From NCBI GenBank assembly GCA_003513845.1, contig DOTB01000019.1, positions 42,134 to 106,133 of the forward strand: a stretch of DNA of 64,000 bases, written 5' to 3'. The position numbers and the translations under genes were made by a program. The DNA is from Candidatus Atribacteria bacterium (lineage in GTDB: Bacteria > Atribacterota > Phoenicimicrobiia > Phoenicimicrobiales > Phoenicimicrobiaceae). The notes under the pieces are model-generated. The model was not told the DNA's origin. It made no database searches and was given only the letters and a program-made list of their open reading frames with translations. Shown here piece after piece: positions 28,893-37,962 of this stretch. Position 1 is the first letter of the stretch. Every line of letters begins with the position of its first letter.

Positions 28893-29197
28893 ATAACTAC
28901 CCCCATTTTTATTGCTTCCTTAACTACACTTTCTACTCTCTTTAAATGTTCCGGGATATCCATTTCCGTTTTGACAATTACATCCAAAGGGATATCCGCC
29001 AATTTTTTTTGAATAAAACTGGCATAATATCGTTTTTCTTTTATAGATAAATTCTGTTTTACTATAACCAGGATATCATAATCACTCAGTTCATCAGCAT
29101 CTCCACGTACTTTTGAGCCAAATAATATTATCCTGCATTTAGGGAAAATACTTTCTATCACCTTTTTTATTTTTATTAAATTTCTATCCCGCATCAT
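28889..29197 (-). CDS. MNT-type nucleotidyltransferase (antitoxin)
   Basis: 102 residues. CRIILFGSKVRGDADELSDY followed by DILVIVK carries the GS-x10-DxD site of minimal nucleotidyltransferases. Partner of the HEPN gene; first of the pair. By analogy with MntA/HepT it probably modifies the HEPN protein. Confidence 0.9.
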   Translation of the reverse strand: MMRDRNLIKIKKVIESIFPKCRIILFGSKVRGDADELSDYDILVIVKQNLSIKEKRYYASFIQKKLADIPLDVIVKTEMDIPEHLKRVESVVKEAIKMGVVI

Positions 29198-29405
29198 AAT
29201 TCCCCCAAAATAATTTATACCACCCTTTGATTTTAAAAAAGTATTTAAGTTTAAAACAAAAATAGGAGACAGTTCTATCTTCTTTTTTTGATTTCACATT
29301 CTTTAGTCTATTTAACTTTTATGCTATTATAACAAATAGATCAAGCAATTAGCAACAAAAAGGGAGAAGAAGCAGAGAACTGTCCCCTGTTTCATGTTTC
29401 ATGGA
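29198..29405. other. Intergenic, remnants of a GGGACAGTTCT element
   Basis: No gene. GAGACAGTTCTATC (29269-29282) and GAACTGTCCCCTGTTTC (29378-29394) are inverted relatives of the element at 27318 and 30310. Confidence 0.5.
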
Positions 29406-30302
29406 TTAGAGATAATTTATCCTCAATAGGAATTTAATCAAAACAATGGCTACAGCCACAAAGATTACTAACGAAAAATAATATCTTATATAAGCTCCTC
29501 TTAATCTATTATGTATTTTTGCTCCTAATTGAGAGCCAACTAAAGAACCCACCAAAACACATGCTACCAATGTAAAGTCTACATTTCCTTTTAAAAGATG
29601 AGTTAAACCTCCATATCCTGAGACAAATATAGTTTGAAAAAGACTTGTTCCTATAGCTATACTTGTTGGTACTCCTATTAAGTAAATTAGAGCAGGATTC
29701 AGAATAAAAGCTCCTCCTATCCCCAAAAGTCCGGAGCATATTCCTATTCCAAATCCGAGTACAATTAAATAACCGATAGAAATATATTCTATATTAGAAA
29801 CAGGTAAGGAAGTAAGAGGAGGTATTTTTGCATTTTGAATTTTTCGAGAAAATATAGTATCTACTACTCCCCCTCGAGGTGGTCTTTTTTTGGCTTTTTT
29901 ACTTTCCAGAAACATAGAAATTCCCACCAAAGAAAGAAGAATTATATAGATGATGTTTATCCAAAGATCCATTTTATTAATTGAAGTGCCATGAATTACC
30001 ATAGTTCCTATTTTTTTTAGCCACATCAAGACTCGTGCTCCAAATTCCACACCTATTATCGAACCCATTAAAATAAATCCAGCCAGCTTATAATCTATGT
30101 GACCATAACCTCGGTGCTTCAAGGTTGAAGCAGTAGAGGTTCCTACCATTTGAAGAAGACTGCTCCCTATAGCAATATTGTAGGGAACATTAAATACCAC
30201 ATTTAACAAGGGTACTAAAAGAAATCCTCCGCCTACTCCGAATAAACCAGAGAGAATACCAATGATAAAGCCTGCTCCAATAAAACCTATACAATTAATC
30301 AT
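29406..30302 (-). CDS. TauE/SafE-family permease
   Basis: 298 residues, about eight membrane segments in two halves. The two family repeats are visible: FIIGILSGLFGVGGGFLLVP (about 12-31) with IAIGSSLLQMVGTS, and GIGICSGLLGIGGAFILNPA (about 185-204) with IAIGTSLFQTIFVSG. Family members export sulfite, sulfonates or other organosulfur anions, or import them; substrate unknown. A cytoplasmic linker of about 40 residues (KKAKKRPPRGG) separates the halves. Confidence 0.9.
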   Translation of the reverse strand: MINCIGFIGAGFIIGILSGLFGVGGGFLLVPLLNVVFNVPYNIAIGSSLLQMVGTSTASTLKHRGYGHIDYKLAGFILMGSIIGVEFGARVLMWLKKIGTMVIHGTSINKMDLWINIIYIILLSLVGISMFLESKKAKKRPPRGGVVDTIFSRKIQNAKIPPLTSLPVSNIEYISIGYLIVLGFGIGICSGLLGIGGAFILNPALIYLIGVPTSIAIGTSLFQTIFVSGYGGLTHLLKGNVDFTLVACVLVGSLVGSQLGAKIHNRLRGAYIRYYFSLVIFVAVAIVLIKFLLRINYL

Positions 30303-30321
30303 TTAAATAATCCTTTGGCTG

Positions 30322-32079
30322 TCAAGGGGACAGTTCTCTTGACAATATTTGTAAGGCAGTAATTTTTACCAGATTTAGTTTCTGTTGGGCTTCTTTTCTG
30401 GTTTGGGCATGAAAAGATAGATATAGTTTTAACTTAGGCTCAGTCCCCGAGGGGCGCAAGCAATACCAGGAACCATCAGAAAAGATAATTTTTAAAACAT
30501 TAGACCGAGGCAAATCGAGAGGGACAGTCTTTTTAGACTTTAAATCATAACTTTTACCGATTAGAATATCATCAATTCGGACAATTTCCATCCCTTCAAT
30601 GGGGGGAACTTCTTTTCTAAAGGACTCCATAATCTCAGCTATTTTCTTCTCTCCTTCCATACCCTCCAGGTAGAGGGAATGCTGGTCCTCTTCATAGTAA
30701 CCATATTTTTTATAAAGTTCTTCCAAGACCTGAAGTAGATTGAACCCCTTTTTATGATAATAGGCGGTCATCTCACAAATTAACATAGCGGCAATTATGG
30801 CATCTTTGTCCCGCACAAAATCTCCCGCCAGATAACCGATACTCTCTTCATAACCAAAGAGGAATGATTTTTTCTCTCTTTCTTCTACTTCCTTGACCTT
30901 ATGACAGATAAATTTAAAACCAGTCAGTGTTTCATAAGTGTCGACTCCGAAGTCATCAGCGATAACTTTAGACATATCGCTAGTTACTACGGTCTTTACC
31001 ATAAAACCATTGGAAGGAATTTGGTTTAGTTCTTTTTTACTGCTTAAGATATAGTGGAGAAGTAAGACGCCGACCTGGTTACCGTTTAGGACGATGTATT
31101 TGGTTGAGGAAGTTTTTACTGCTAAGCCAAGGCGGTCGGCATCCGGGTCAGTAGCAATTAATATATCAGCATTTACCTTTTTACCTAATTTAATAGCCAT
31201 TTCAAAGGCGGCAGGATATTCGGGATTGGGTGATTCCACGGTAGAAAATTCGGGGTCGGGCTGGACCTGCTTTTCTACTACAAATATATTGGTAAACCCC
31301 CTCTCTTTTAAGATAGTTCTTACCGGGATATTTCCAGCTCCATGAAGGGGGGTATAGACTATTCTAATGGATTTATCGATTTGCTCTTTGTCTCTGATGG
31401 CAAGTTCTTTTACTTTTTGCAGGTAGACCTGGTCTATCTCTTTGCCGATGATGTTAAAAAAACCTTTTTGAACTGCTGTAGAGCGGTCGATTTTTTTAAT
31501 TAGAGAATAATCTTTTATCTTATTAATATGGGCTATTATCTTATCGGCGATATCAGGGATTATCTGCCCACCATCAGGGCCATAAACTTTATAACCGTTA
31601 TACTCGGGTGGATTGTGACTGGCGGTAATCACTATACCGGCTGCCGCATGTAAGTAGCGCACGGCAAAGGAGAGCTCAGGTGTGGGACGGATATCCTCAA
31701 AGAGATAGGTTTTTATATTGTTGGCGGCGAGGACCAGGGCAGCGGTCTCGGCGAATTCTCGGGACTTGTGACGACAATCGTAAGCAATGACTACTCCTTG
31801 CTCAAGATACTGCTTAGTGGTCAGTTCTTTTTGTTTCTGGGATTCTTCGATTAAGTAATTAGCCAGTCCCTGAGTAGCACGAGAGACAGTATAGACATTC
31901 ATTCGATTGGTGCCCATAGCGATTTTACCACGCAAGCCCCCAGTGCCGAATTCGAGGTCTTTATAGAAACGGTCTTTTATTTCTTCTTCATTGCCCGCAA
32001 GGGCACGAAGCTCGGCTTTTGCCTGTTCATCAAAATATTCATTTTCTAACCAGAATTTATATTTTTCGAGATAATTCAT
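30322..32079 (-). CDS. Phosphoglucomutase/phosphomannomutase family protein
   Basis: 585 residues, the long form (PgcA-like, about 570-600 aa). Active-site TASHNPPEYNGYKVYGPDGG (phosphoserine, about 143), metal-binding IATDPDADRLGLA (about 303), sugar-specificity GYEESIGYLAGD (about 399) and phosphate-binding RPSGTEPKLKLYLSF (about 545). It interconverts hexose 1- and 6-phosphates and so feeds UDP-glucose or GDP-mannose made for the glycan clusters. The last codons (SRELSP, stop) are encoded by the dispersed GTCAAGGGGACAGTTCTC element, so the natural C-terminus was altered or extended by it. Confidence 0.93.
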   Translation of the reverse strand: MNYLEKYKFWLENEYFDEQAKAELRALAGNEEEIKDRFYKDLEFGTGGLRGKIAMGTNRMNVYTVSRATQGLANYLIEESQKQKELTTKQYLEQGVVIAYDCRHKSREFAETAALVLAANNIKTYLFEDIRPTPELSFAVRYLHAAAGIVITASHNPPEYNGYKVYGPDGGQIIPDIADKIIAHINKIKDYSLIKKIDRSTAVQKGFFNIIGKEIDQVYLQKVKELAIRDKEQIDKSIRIVYTPLHGAGNIPVRTILKERGFTNIFVVEKQVQPDPEFSTVESPNPEYPAAFEMAIKLGKKVNADILIATDPDADRLGLAVKTSSTKYIVLNGNQVGVLLLHYILSSKKELNQIPSNGFMVKTVVTSDMSKVIADDFGVDTYETLTGFKFICHKVKEVEEREKKSFLFGYEESIGYLAGDFVRDKDAIIAAMLICEMTAYYHKKGFNLLQVLEELYKKYGYYEEDQHSLYLEGMEGEKKIAEIMESFRKEVPPIEGMEIVRIDDILIGKSYDLKSKKTVPLDLPRSNVLKIIFSDGSWYCLRPSGTEPKLKLYLSFHAQTRKEAQQKLNLVKITALQILSRELSP

Positions 32080-32105
32080 TTTTAAATATTCCTTCCCTTA
32101 TTTTA

Positions 32106-32172
32106 AAAAAGGGGACAGGCTACTTTTTTAATTTTTTCTATAAGGCTACAAAAAGTAGCCTGTCCCCTTTTT
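32106..32172 (-). terminator. Strong hairpin after the Omp28-like gene
   Basis: 23-bp perfect arms (32106-32128 and 32150-32172, core GGGGACAGGCTACTTTTT) around a 21-base loop, at the stop of the minus-strand gene. The transcript would end in a U-run. The same arms recur inside the 5' end of lptD, so this is also a dispersed repeat that has been used as a terminator. Confidence 0.75.
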
Positions 32173-32983
32173 ATTCTACATATAAGGACTGGAGAATTTC
32201 TTTAGTTTTTAGGTTCTGGACAAATACTACTAAGTGTAGGACTTCTTCTTCGCCTTTCTCATCTTTTTCATCTTCGGTCTCGGATTCCAGGGCAGGTTTA
32301 ATTTCGGAAATAAATTTAAAATTAAAGGTAGCTCCAGGCAGGAGGGGTGGCATATTTTGAAAGGGGAATATGTCCTGTATATAATTATATAAACCAGGTT
32401 CGTCCCCTTCTTTACCGACCATTCCACAAACGGCTAAATCTTCCAAGGTAGTGTCGCTTACATTTTTTACCTTGCCTTCAATAATTATGTTCGGCAAAGA
32501 GTTTGGGTGAGGGGTTTTGCTCGCAGAAATCTCCAGAAGGGATGGCTGGGCAAGCTCTTCATCAATAGCATTTTTATAACATTTATAATTTTCCTCCACA
32601 CACTCACAAGCCAGACCATAAAGCCTTTTGGTTAGGCCATCAATAAATACATCAGGGGTCCCCTTTTTATCATCACCAACATACCAGTTATAGCGGGCAT
32701 TAGTCTCTGGAGTATCATAACCGTCTTCCCAGAGGTGTTCCTGTGCCAGAATAAATTTGGTGGTACCATATTCCCAGGCCAAGTCTTCCAGGCAGAATTC
32801 AGCAGTAGGACAGGTAATACATCCTCCCTGAACAAAGAGCTCCACCAGGACAGTTCGGGGAACAGTTTTGGCTGTAGACTCATTATTCTGATTCTGAGCA
32901 AAAACTCCAAAACTGAAGACATTACTGGCTGAAAAAAATATTACTAACAAAATGAATATAAATATTTTTTGTTTTATTTTCAT
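32171..32983 (-). CDS. Secreted thioredoxin-fold/Omp28-like protein
   Basis: 270 residues with an N-terminal signal peptide (hydrophobic 5-28, cleavage near VFAQ). VPRTVLVELFVQGGCITCPT has a CxxC (CITC) at about residue 55 in thioredoxin-fold context; KGTPDVFIDGLTKRLYG is the cis-Pro region. The C-terminal half is beta-rich (IIIEGKVKNVSDTTLEDLAV), and an acidic patch (ETEDEKDEKGEEE) precedes the end ILQSLYVE. The layout resembles Omp28-related outer-membrane proteins. A paralogue with the same C-terminus is at 37963-38799. Periplasmic or surface redox role is inferred. Confidence 0.7.
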   Translation of the reverse strand: MKIKQKIFIFILLVIFFSASNVFSFGVFAQNQNNESTAKTVPRTVLVELFVQGGCITCPTAEFCLEDLAWEYGTTKFILAQEHLWEDGYDTPETNARYNWYVGDDKKGTPDVFIDGLTKRLYGLACECVEENYKCYKNAIDEELAQPSLLEISASKTPHPNSLPNIIIEGKVKNVSDTTLEDLAVCGMVGKEGDEPGLYNYIQDIFPFQNMPPLLPGATFNFKFISEIKPALESETEDEKDEKGEEEVLHLVVFVQNLKTKEILQSLYVE

Positions 32984-33022
32984 AATAAAAACCTCTTCAG
33001 TTTTTAGTTAGAAATAGATGGA

Positions 33023-33457
33023 CTATTTTAACATTTCATCTAATAATAAAACTTCTATTTCTGATATTTTTTTCAAAGTTGCATCATTGGTAATAAATGT
33101 ATCAGCTTTTGCCTCTAAGGAAGTAGCTATCTGAATAGCATCGGGAGTATTAATATTATAGTTAGCTCTTAAACTGGAAGCAATATCGGCAATATTTTCA
33201 TTAATTTCCTTAACCTGCAAATTAGGGAAGGTTTCAAATAATAATTTATATCTTTCTGTAAGAAGCAAATTATTCTCTTTTTTTGGTTTAACCAAAATTT
33301 CTAACAAAGTAAGTATAGAAGTAATGGCATTAAAATTTCCTTTTTCTAAGCTTTCAAAAATAGAAAGAGTTAAAGGAGAATATAGCTGATTCTCTTCAAA
33401 GTGATAAATAAAAACCATAGTATCCAGACCTACTATCTTTCCTTTTAGGTCTTCCAC
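33023..33457 (-). CDS. vapC: PIN-domain toxin (VapC-like)
   Basis: 144 residues from GTG 33457. Acidic residues of the PIN active site: GLDTMVFIYHFEE (D10), a mid Glu (SILTLLEILVKPKKEN) and NYNINTPDAIQIATSLEAKA with ADTFITNDATLKKI (D residues near 103 and 121). Metal-dependent RNase of VapBC systems. Overlaps its antitoxin gene by 13 bp. Confidence 0.9.
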   Translation of the reverse strand: MEDLKGKIVGLDTMVFIYHFEENQLYSPLTLSIFESLEKGNFNAITSILTLLEILVKPKKENNLLLTERYKLLFETFPNLQVKEINENIADIASSLRANYNINTPDAIQIATSLEAKADTFITNDATLKKISEIEVLLLDEMLK

Positions 33458-33684
33458 GTTTCTCTTTCCTTTCGCACATATTCAGTTGCGTCAATACCTT
33501 GCCAAATTTCTTTTCCCAATCCTAAGGCATATTTTGCATAACTTTTTGGTTGGGGGTAGATAATTATTTTTTCATTATTGGTCTTTATTATTAGCTTGTC
33601 CCCGGCTTTGAGATCTAATTTTTCCCTTACCTCTCGAGGAATAACAATTTGATATTTACTGCTGACCGTTATAGTTGTCTTCAT
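33445..33684 (-). CDS. vapB: AbrB/SpoVT-type antitoxin (VapB-like)
   Basis: 79 residues from ATG 33684, chosen for AGAAGG upstream (the frame is open to 33759). TTITVSSKYQIVIPREVREK and LDLKAGDKLIIKTNNEKIII form the swapped-hairpin AbrB domain; the C-terminal YAKYALGLGKEIWQGIDATE is the toxin-binding tail. Partner of the PIN gene. Confidence 0.92.
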   Translation of the reverse strand: MKTTITVSSKYQIVIPREVREKLDLKAGDKLIIKTNNEKIIIYPQPKSYAKYALGLGKEIWQGIDATEYVRKERETWKT

Positions 33685-33818
33685 TTTTATACCTTCTTTT
33701 ACTATACTATTATTCATCTTAATTATAATAATAAGTAAAACAATTGTCAATATTTCCAATTGTAAAGTATATTACTTTACATTTTGCAATTATTTCAGCG
33801 GTCATAAAAGTTTATCGC

Positions 33819-33838
33819 GGGTTCGATTAATCGAACCC
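33819..33838. repeat. REP-like palindrome GGGTTCGATTAATCGAACCC
   Basis: Perfect 20-bp palindrome between vapB and the Wzz gene. Member of the family described in the findings: same GAT..ATC core, different but matching arms. Confidence 0.8.
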
Positions 33839-33864
33839 CCCACATTTTAGGAATGACATATTTT

Positions 33865-34683
33865 TTATTTTCCTTTTTGCCAGAATTCGAGGAAGAAAGC
33901 CACAAATATGCCCACAAATAGCCCAAGCACTCCAGCGATTAAGATATTTAATTTTTTGTTTGGTTTAATGGGTGCATAGGGTAATTGAGCATAGGTTATA
34001 ATTTTAAAATCCTCACAGTTCTTTAAGCTTGCTTTAAGACTATTTGCCTGGTCAGTTAAATTATTATACAATTCTCTTTCGGTAACCGAAGAGCTTAATA
34101 GCAGACTGGTCTGAAACCGTCTTTCACTTTCGGATAATTCCTCGGCAGTTGCAATTTTCTTTTTGGTCTTTTCAATCTCCTGGATGTTTTTCTCAAATTC
34201 AGCAACCTGCTCTTCCAAGACTTTTAATCTATCTTCTATAAGCTTTACCTGCTCCTGAAATTTAGCCTGATTCTGTTTAATAAAAACCTCTATTACGTTT
34301 TCTACCAAACTTTTGGCTTTTTCTGGCGAATCGTCTGTTACTGATACTTTTATAAAATTAGTACCCTTTAGGTTTTCGGTAGTTACCCGCGAACTTAATT
34401 GTTTGGTAGTTCCTTCTAAATCCGCCCGATTAACCACTTCATCCAATACGATATTACTTTTTATAATTTCTAAAGCTTCAGTAATATTAATAACTGGGCG
34501 GCCATCTATTTTTGCCACACTAAATATTATAGAAGATTGATAAACTGGAGTTAAGATAAAATAACTTATAACCGCAGCAGTGATTACGGCGATTAGAAAA
34601 ATTAAAATAATAATTCCTTTTCTTTTTAATAAGACATTAATGTATTCGCGTAAATCAATTTCTTCTTCTTGAATTTCTGGCAT
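33865..34683 (-). CDS. wzz: Wzz-type chain-length determinant
   Basis: 272 residues. IDLREYINVLLKRKGIIILI starts the Wzz domain, first membrane segment about 20-42, periplasmic part with coiled coil (about 135-195, KVLEEQVAEFEKNIQEIEKT), then the Pro-rich APIKPNKKLNILIAG leading into a second membrane segment (about 245-265). There is no fused tyrosine kinase. Such proteins set glycan chain length in Wzy-dependent pathways. It lies 280 bp from the Wzy/ligase-TPR gene, so it may work with that polymerase or with the one at 5.2 kb. Confidence 0.9.
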   Translation of the reverse strand: MPEIQEEEIDLREYINVLLKRKGIIILIFLIAVITAAVISYFILTPVYQSSIIFSVAKIDGRPVINITEALEIIKSNIVLDEVVNRADLEGTTKQLSSRVTTENLKGTNFIKVSVTDDSPEKAKSLVENVIEVFIKQNQAKFQEQVKLIEDRLKVLEEQVAEFEKNIQEIEKTKKKIATAEELSESERRFQTSLLLSSSVTERELYNNLTDQANSLKASLKNCEDFKIITYAQLPYAPIKPNKKLNILIAGVLGLFVGIFVAFFLEFWQKGK

Positions 34684-34963
34684 TTAAAAATACCTCCATT
34701 ATTTAGTGAGTTAACCAGTTCACCAGTTAGCCAGTCTTCCGGTCTGCCGGTCAATTCAGTCGATAGTGAATAGTAACCCTAATTAGCTAGTTACCCGATT
34801 TGCCAGTTAGCTGGTTGGCTGGTTGGGATTGCTTCGTCGCTTCGCTCCTCGCAATGACAGATTGATAATTAAGGCTCGCATGACAGAAAATGATGTTTTA
34901 TGTAATACATAAAAAAGTTTTGCAACCTACTTCCGCATATTTTATATCTTATTATCTTTTTTT
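34684..34963. repeat. Intergenic with CCAGTTAG octamers and a Cys-free dispersed element
   Basis: 34704-34825 is an octamer array of CC(A/G)GTTAN type with some CCGGTCTG units; 34826-34862 is the GGGATTGCTTCGTCGCTTCG…CTCGCAATGACAG element. No gene. Confidence 0.7.
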
Positions 34964-37075
34964 TCAATTATCATTTTTAACTTTTAATTTTTCCTGGGTG
35001 ATTTTTTGTATAATGTCTCGGGCATATTTTGCTTCCTGGCTATCTGGGGCGATTTCGATTACTTTTTGTAGTTCATCCTGGGCTTCATCTAATTTGTTCT
35101 GCTGCAAGTAAGCCACCGCCAACCCATAATGGGCATTAACATATTTAGGATTTATCTTCAGGGCATTTTGAAAAGCTATCTCTGCCGGTTTGTATCTCCC
35201 CACTCTCATATAATTATTCCCTAAATCGGTATATAATGGGACCATCGATTTTTCATTCTTCTGATAGGAGATAGCTTGCCTTAGTTTAGTTATCCCCTTA
35301 TCCAATTGGCCTTTCTTAAGATAAAGATAAGCTAACCTGGCGGGTAAATCCGGATGGTCCATATATTTTTCTGCTTTTTCAAAATTTTCTATGGCCGGTG
35401 TGTAAATACCTTTTTGATATATAATTTGCCCCAGATTATAATACGACATCCCGAAATAGGGATTCCACTTTAGAGCCTCTTGAAAATATTTAGCAGCAGT
35501 ATCGTAATCCGCCTTTTGAGCATATCTAACACCATAAAATTCGTATACCTGAGCAATAAAGGGGCGGGTTACTGCTACACAGAGAAATAAAGACAATAGA
35601 ATAATTGCCAGATACAGAAGTGGTTTAAATCTATAAATATTGTTTTCTATTCTATCTATCTTACCGCTCTTATTACTTTTAGTTTTTGACTGCGATCCTC
35701 TAACCCTTACCATTTTTTCCTCTTGCCCAGAATTATTTTCAGAATGTTTTAGCGAAACGATAAGCCCGATGAATAACCAGAAGAGAACTAGTGTGGCCGG
35801 CAAGTGCAAGGGGAAACCAAAGATAGCATCAATTAGAACTGCCACTACTCCTCCCATTAAGCCAATTAATATCCCTTGCTTATATTCATCTTCTATTCTT
35901 TTTAAAAGTTTTATTCCGTAATTAAAATAAGTAATAATAAGCCAGAGAAAAATACCAAAGCCGACTATGCCCAATTCTGCCCAGAGCTGCAAATATTCAT
36001 TATGCACTTTATCAGCAATTCCGTAAGGATAAAGACGGCGGTTTTCACCCTGGTCAAAAAACTTTGCTTGATAGGACAAAGAATTATATTTAAAAGTTCC
36101 CAGCCCAGAACCAAGTAAGGGGTGGTCCTTGATCATCAGGGTGGTAAATCCCCAAATAGCTTTCCTCCTTTTAAAAGATGAATCTTTACTAAGTTGAGAA
36201 ATAGAGATTCGGCTCTTTATTTTGAAGATAGCAGTGCCCGGTTTATTTAACGGATTAGGTAGGACAAAGAGAAAAGTTGCTAAGATGATAAGGGCAAGGA
36301 TAAAGATAAAGATTTTTTTGTGCTCTTTAATAAAACCTTTCCCTCGAGTGGCAAGATAAAGGAAGAGCATAAAGAAGGATGAGATTCCTATGGCCAGATA
36401 AGAGCCCCGGGTAAAAGTTAGAATTAGACTTCCACCCATCGCTAATATTCCAACGAGGAGTAAAATTTTTTGAACTCGGTTTCGGGCGGCAAAGAATAAA
36501 GATATAGCAAGGGGCAAGGGTACAATCAGGTATTCGGCAAAGTAATTGACATTGCCAAAGAGTCCAAAGACCTGCTGTCTTCCTACGTTCCCTTTCCAGA
36601 AAGCAAAATCAATTCCCTTATATTGGAAGATACCGTATAGACCTAATAAACTGCTGATGATAAGTAAGACAGTGAGCAGGCTATTGACTTGACTGTCATT
36701 TTTCATGTTATTTACCACTATAAAATATAATATGGGTCCTGCCAGGAATAGGGGTAGTTCTAAGAGACTCACCATAGGACTGTTAGACCAGAGCAGTGAG
36801 AGGGGGCAAATTGCCATAAAGACCAAGACGGGTAGGTTCAAGGGGGTGCGGACAATTTTGAACTCTTCCTGGGCAGTCATTTTAAGGAACAAGAGCATTA
36901 AACCAATTATCACTAAAATATTAAAGGCCAGCTCTTTTGGCGGGTTAAATATCCGCACTAAATAAGGATAAAAAACCAGAGGAGTTGAAATGAGCAAAAC
37001 AATAATGGTTGCTTCAATGGCTTTGGTCCATAGTGATTGATTTTGACGAATCACATTTACTTTCTTATATTCCAT
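34964..37075 (-). CDS. Wzy/O-antigen ligase fused to TPR repeats
   Basis: 703 residues from ATG 37075 (GAGGAA upstream). About ten membrane segments in the first 440 residues; LTFTRGSYLAIGISSFFMLF (about 225) and HPLLGSGLGTFKYNSL with HNEYLQLWAELGIVGFGIFL (about 315-390) are the Wzy_C signature. A basic linker (SQSKTKSNKSGK) and another membrane segment (about 490) precede TPR repeats (DTAAKYFQEALKWNPYFGMS, YNLGQIIYQKGIYTPAIENF, TDLGNNYMRVGRYKPAEIAF, NAHYGLAVAYLQQNKLDEAQ) at about 530-695, likely periplasmic. Polymerase or ligase of a glycan or glycoprotein. Confidence 0.88.
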   Translation of the reverse strand: MEYKKVNVIRQNQSLWTKAIEATIIVLLISTPLVFYPYLVRIFNPPKELAFNILVIIGLMLLFLKMTAQEEFKIVRTPLNLPVLVFMAICPLSLLWSNSPMVSLLELPLFLAGPILYFIVVNNMKNDSQVNSLLTVLLIISSLLGLYGIFQYKGIDFAFWKGNVGRQQVFGLFGNVNYFAEYLIVPLPLAISLFFAARNRVQKILLLVGILAMGGSLILTFTRGSYLAIGISSFFMLFLYLATRGKGFIKEHKKIFIFILALIILATFLFVLPNPLNKPGTAIFKIKSRISISQLSKDSSFKRRKAIWGFTTLMIKDHPLLGSGLGTFKYNSLSYQAKFFDQGENRRLYPYGIADKVHNEYLQLWAELGIVGFGIFLWLIITYFNYGIKLLKRIEDEYKQGILIGLMGGVVAVLIDAIFGFPLHLPATLVLFWLFIGLIVSLKHSENNSGQEEKMVRVRGSQSKTKSNKSGKIDRIENNIYRFKPLLYLAIILLSLFLCVAVTRPFIAQVYEFYGVRYAQKADYDTAAKYFQEALKWNPYFGMSYYNLGQIIYQKGIYTPAIENFEKAEKYMDHPDLPARLAYLYLKKGQLDKGITKLRQAISYQKNEKSMVPLYTDLGNNYMRVGRYKPAEIAFQNALKINPKYVNAHYGLAVAYLQQNKLDEAQDELQKVIEIAPDSQEAKYARDIIQKITQEKLKVKNDN

Positions 37076-37087
37076 TATTTTCCTCAA

Positions 37088-37303
37088 ACTTTTATTTTAG
37101 TTACCCGGTTGCCCAGTTAGTCAGTTAGCCGGTTAAGATCAAAACAGTTCCCGGGGGGTCAAATTCAGATACGCATGCACAAATATTCTGGATTCCTGCT
37201 TCCTCTATATCATTTCTGCGAAAGCAGGAATCCATATCCTCTATTCTAATTACGATTTTTTATTTTCCCAACCGGTAAACTGGAGAACTGGATAACTGGT
37301 AAA
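37088..37303. repeat. Intergenic: forward and reverse octamer arrays around a hairpin
   Basis: 37098-37135 carries forward units (CCCGGTTG, CCCAGTTAG, CCGGTTAAG); 37266-37308 carries reverse units (CCGGTAAACTGG, GAGAACTGG, ATAACTGG). Between them CTGGATTCCTGCTT…GCGAAAGCAGGAATCCA (37188-37232) is a hairpin element. Arrays are complementary and could fold the whole spacer. Confidence 0.75.
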
Positions 37304-37810
37304 CTATTCTATTTCTACAAGTGAAATGATTTTCCATTCCTCGTCTTCTTTTATGAAATCAACATTATATTCTGTGCTCTCTTCAGCATTTACGCCAGGA
37401 ATTGGCATACACCAAAGAACACATACTTTTAGAGAAAATGCGGTTTTCATCTTACCACTAGCATATTGCTCAGCCACTATTAAGTCAGTTATAGAAACAT
37501 CTGTCGTTATCTTTAACAAGCCTGATACTGAATTAGCGAAGGCTTCAGCTAATTCTATTTGGGAAATTATATTTTCCGGAAAATTATTGATATGGTTATC
37601 GTAAGTTCCGCCGGCATCATCAGAATAATTGTAAGAAATATTTTCCATAAATAAATCTACATCTTTCTTCTCGAGGGCTTTTTCGATATTTTTAGCAATC
37701 TTTTTAATTTGGGCTTCGTCAGTAGAAGAACCAAAACAGCCAGTTAAAAATAAAAATACAAGGATGCTGAACATTATGAAAAATATTTTTATTTTACTTT
37801 TTGTAAACAT
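37304..37810 (-). CDS. Lipoprotein with NTF2-like domain
   Basis: 168 residues; lipobox FLFLTGCFG at about residue 25. The mature part (KIAKNIEKALEKKDVDLFME, NISYNYSDDAGGTY, then FSLKVCVLWCMPIPGVNAEE and NVDFIKEDEEWKIISLVEI) has the helix-helix-curved-sheet pattern of NTF2-like folds. No partner is evident. Good ribosome site (TAGGAG). Confidence 0.65.
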   Translation of the reverse strand: MFTKSKIKIFFIMFSILVFLFLTGCFGSSTDEAQIKKIAKNIEKALEKKDVDLFMENISYNYSDDAGGTYDNHINNFPENIISQIELAEAFANSVSGLLKITTDVSITDLIVAEQYASGKMKTAFSLKVCVLWCMPIPGVNAEESTEYNVDFIKEDEEWKIISLVEIE

Positions 37811-37962
37811 TCTAAACTCCTAACTAGTCGTTAGTATTTAGTCGCTAGTTAAAAAAATACAGAAAATTACAAGATAGAAAAAGATGGATTCCTGCTCCCC
37901 GATCAGATCGAGGATTTGTGTTTTTTTTACTAACGACTATTCACTAACGACTAACGACTAAT
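37811..37962. repeat. Heptamer TTAGTNN arrays in opposite orientation
   Basis: 37818-37855 reads TAACTAGTCGTTAGTATTTA; 37925-37962 reads ACTAACGACTATTCACTAAC, the reverse orientation. A GATTCCTGCTCCCCGATC hairpin fragment lies between them. Confidence 0.65.
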
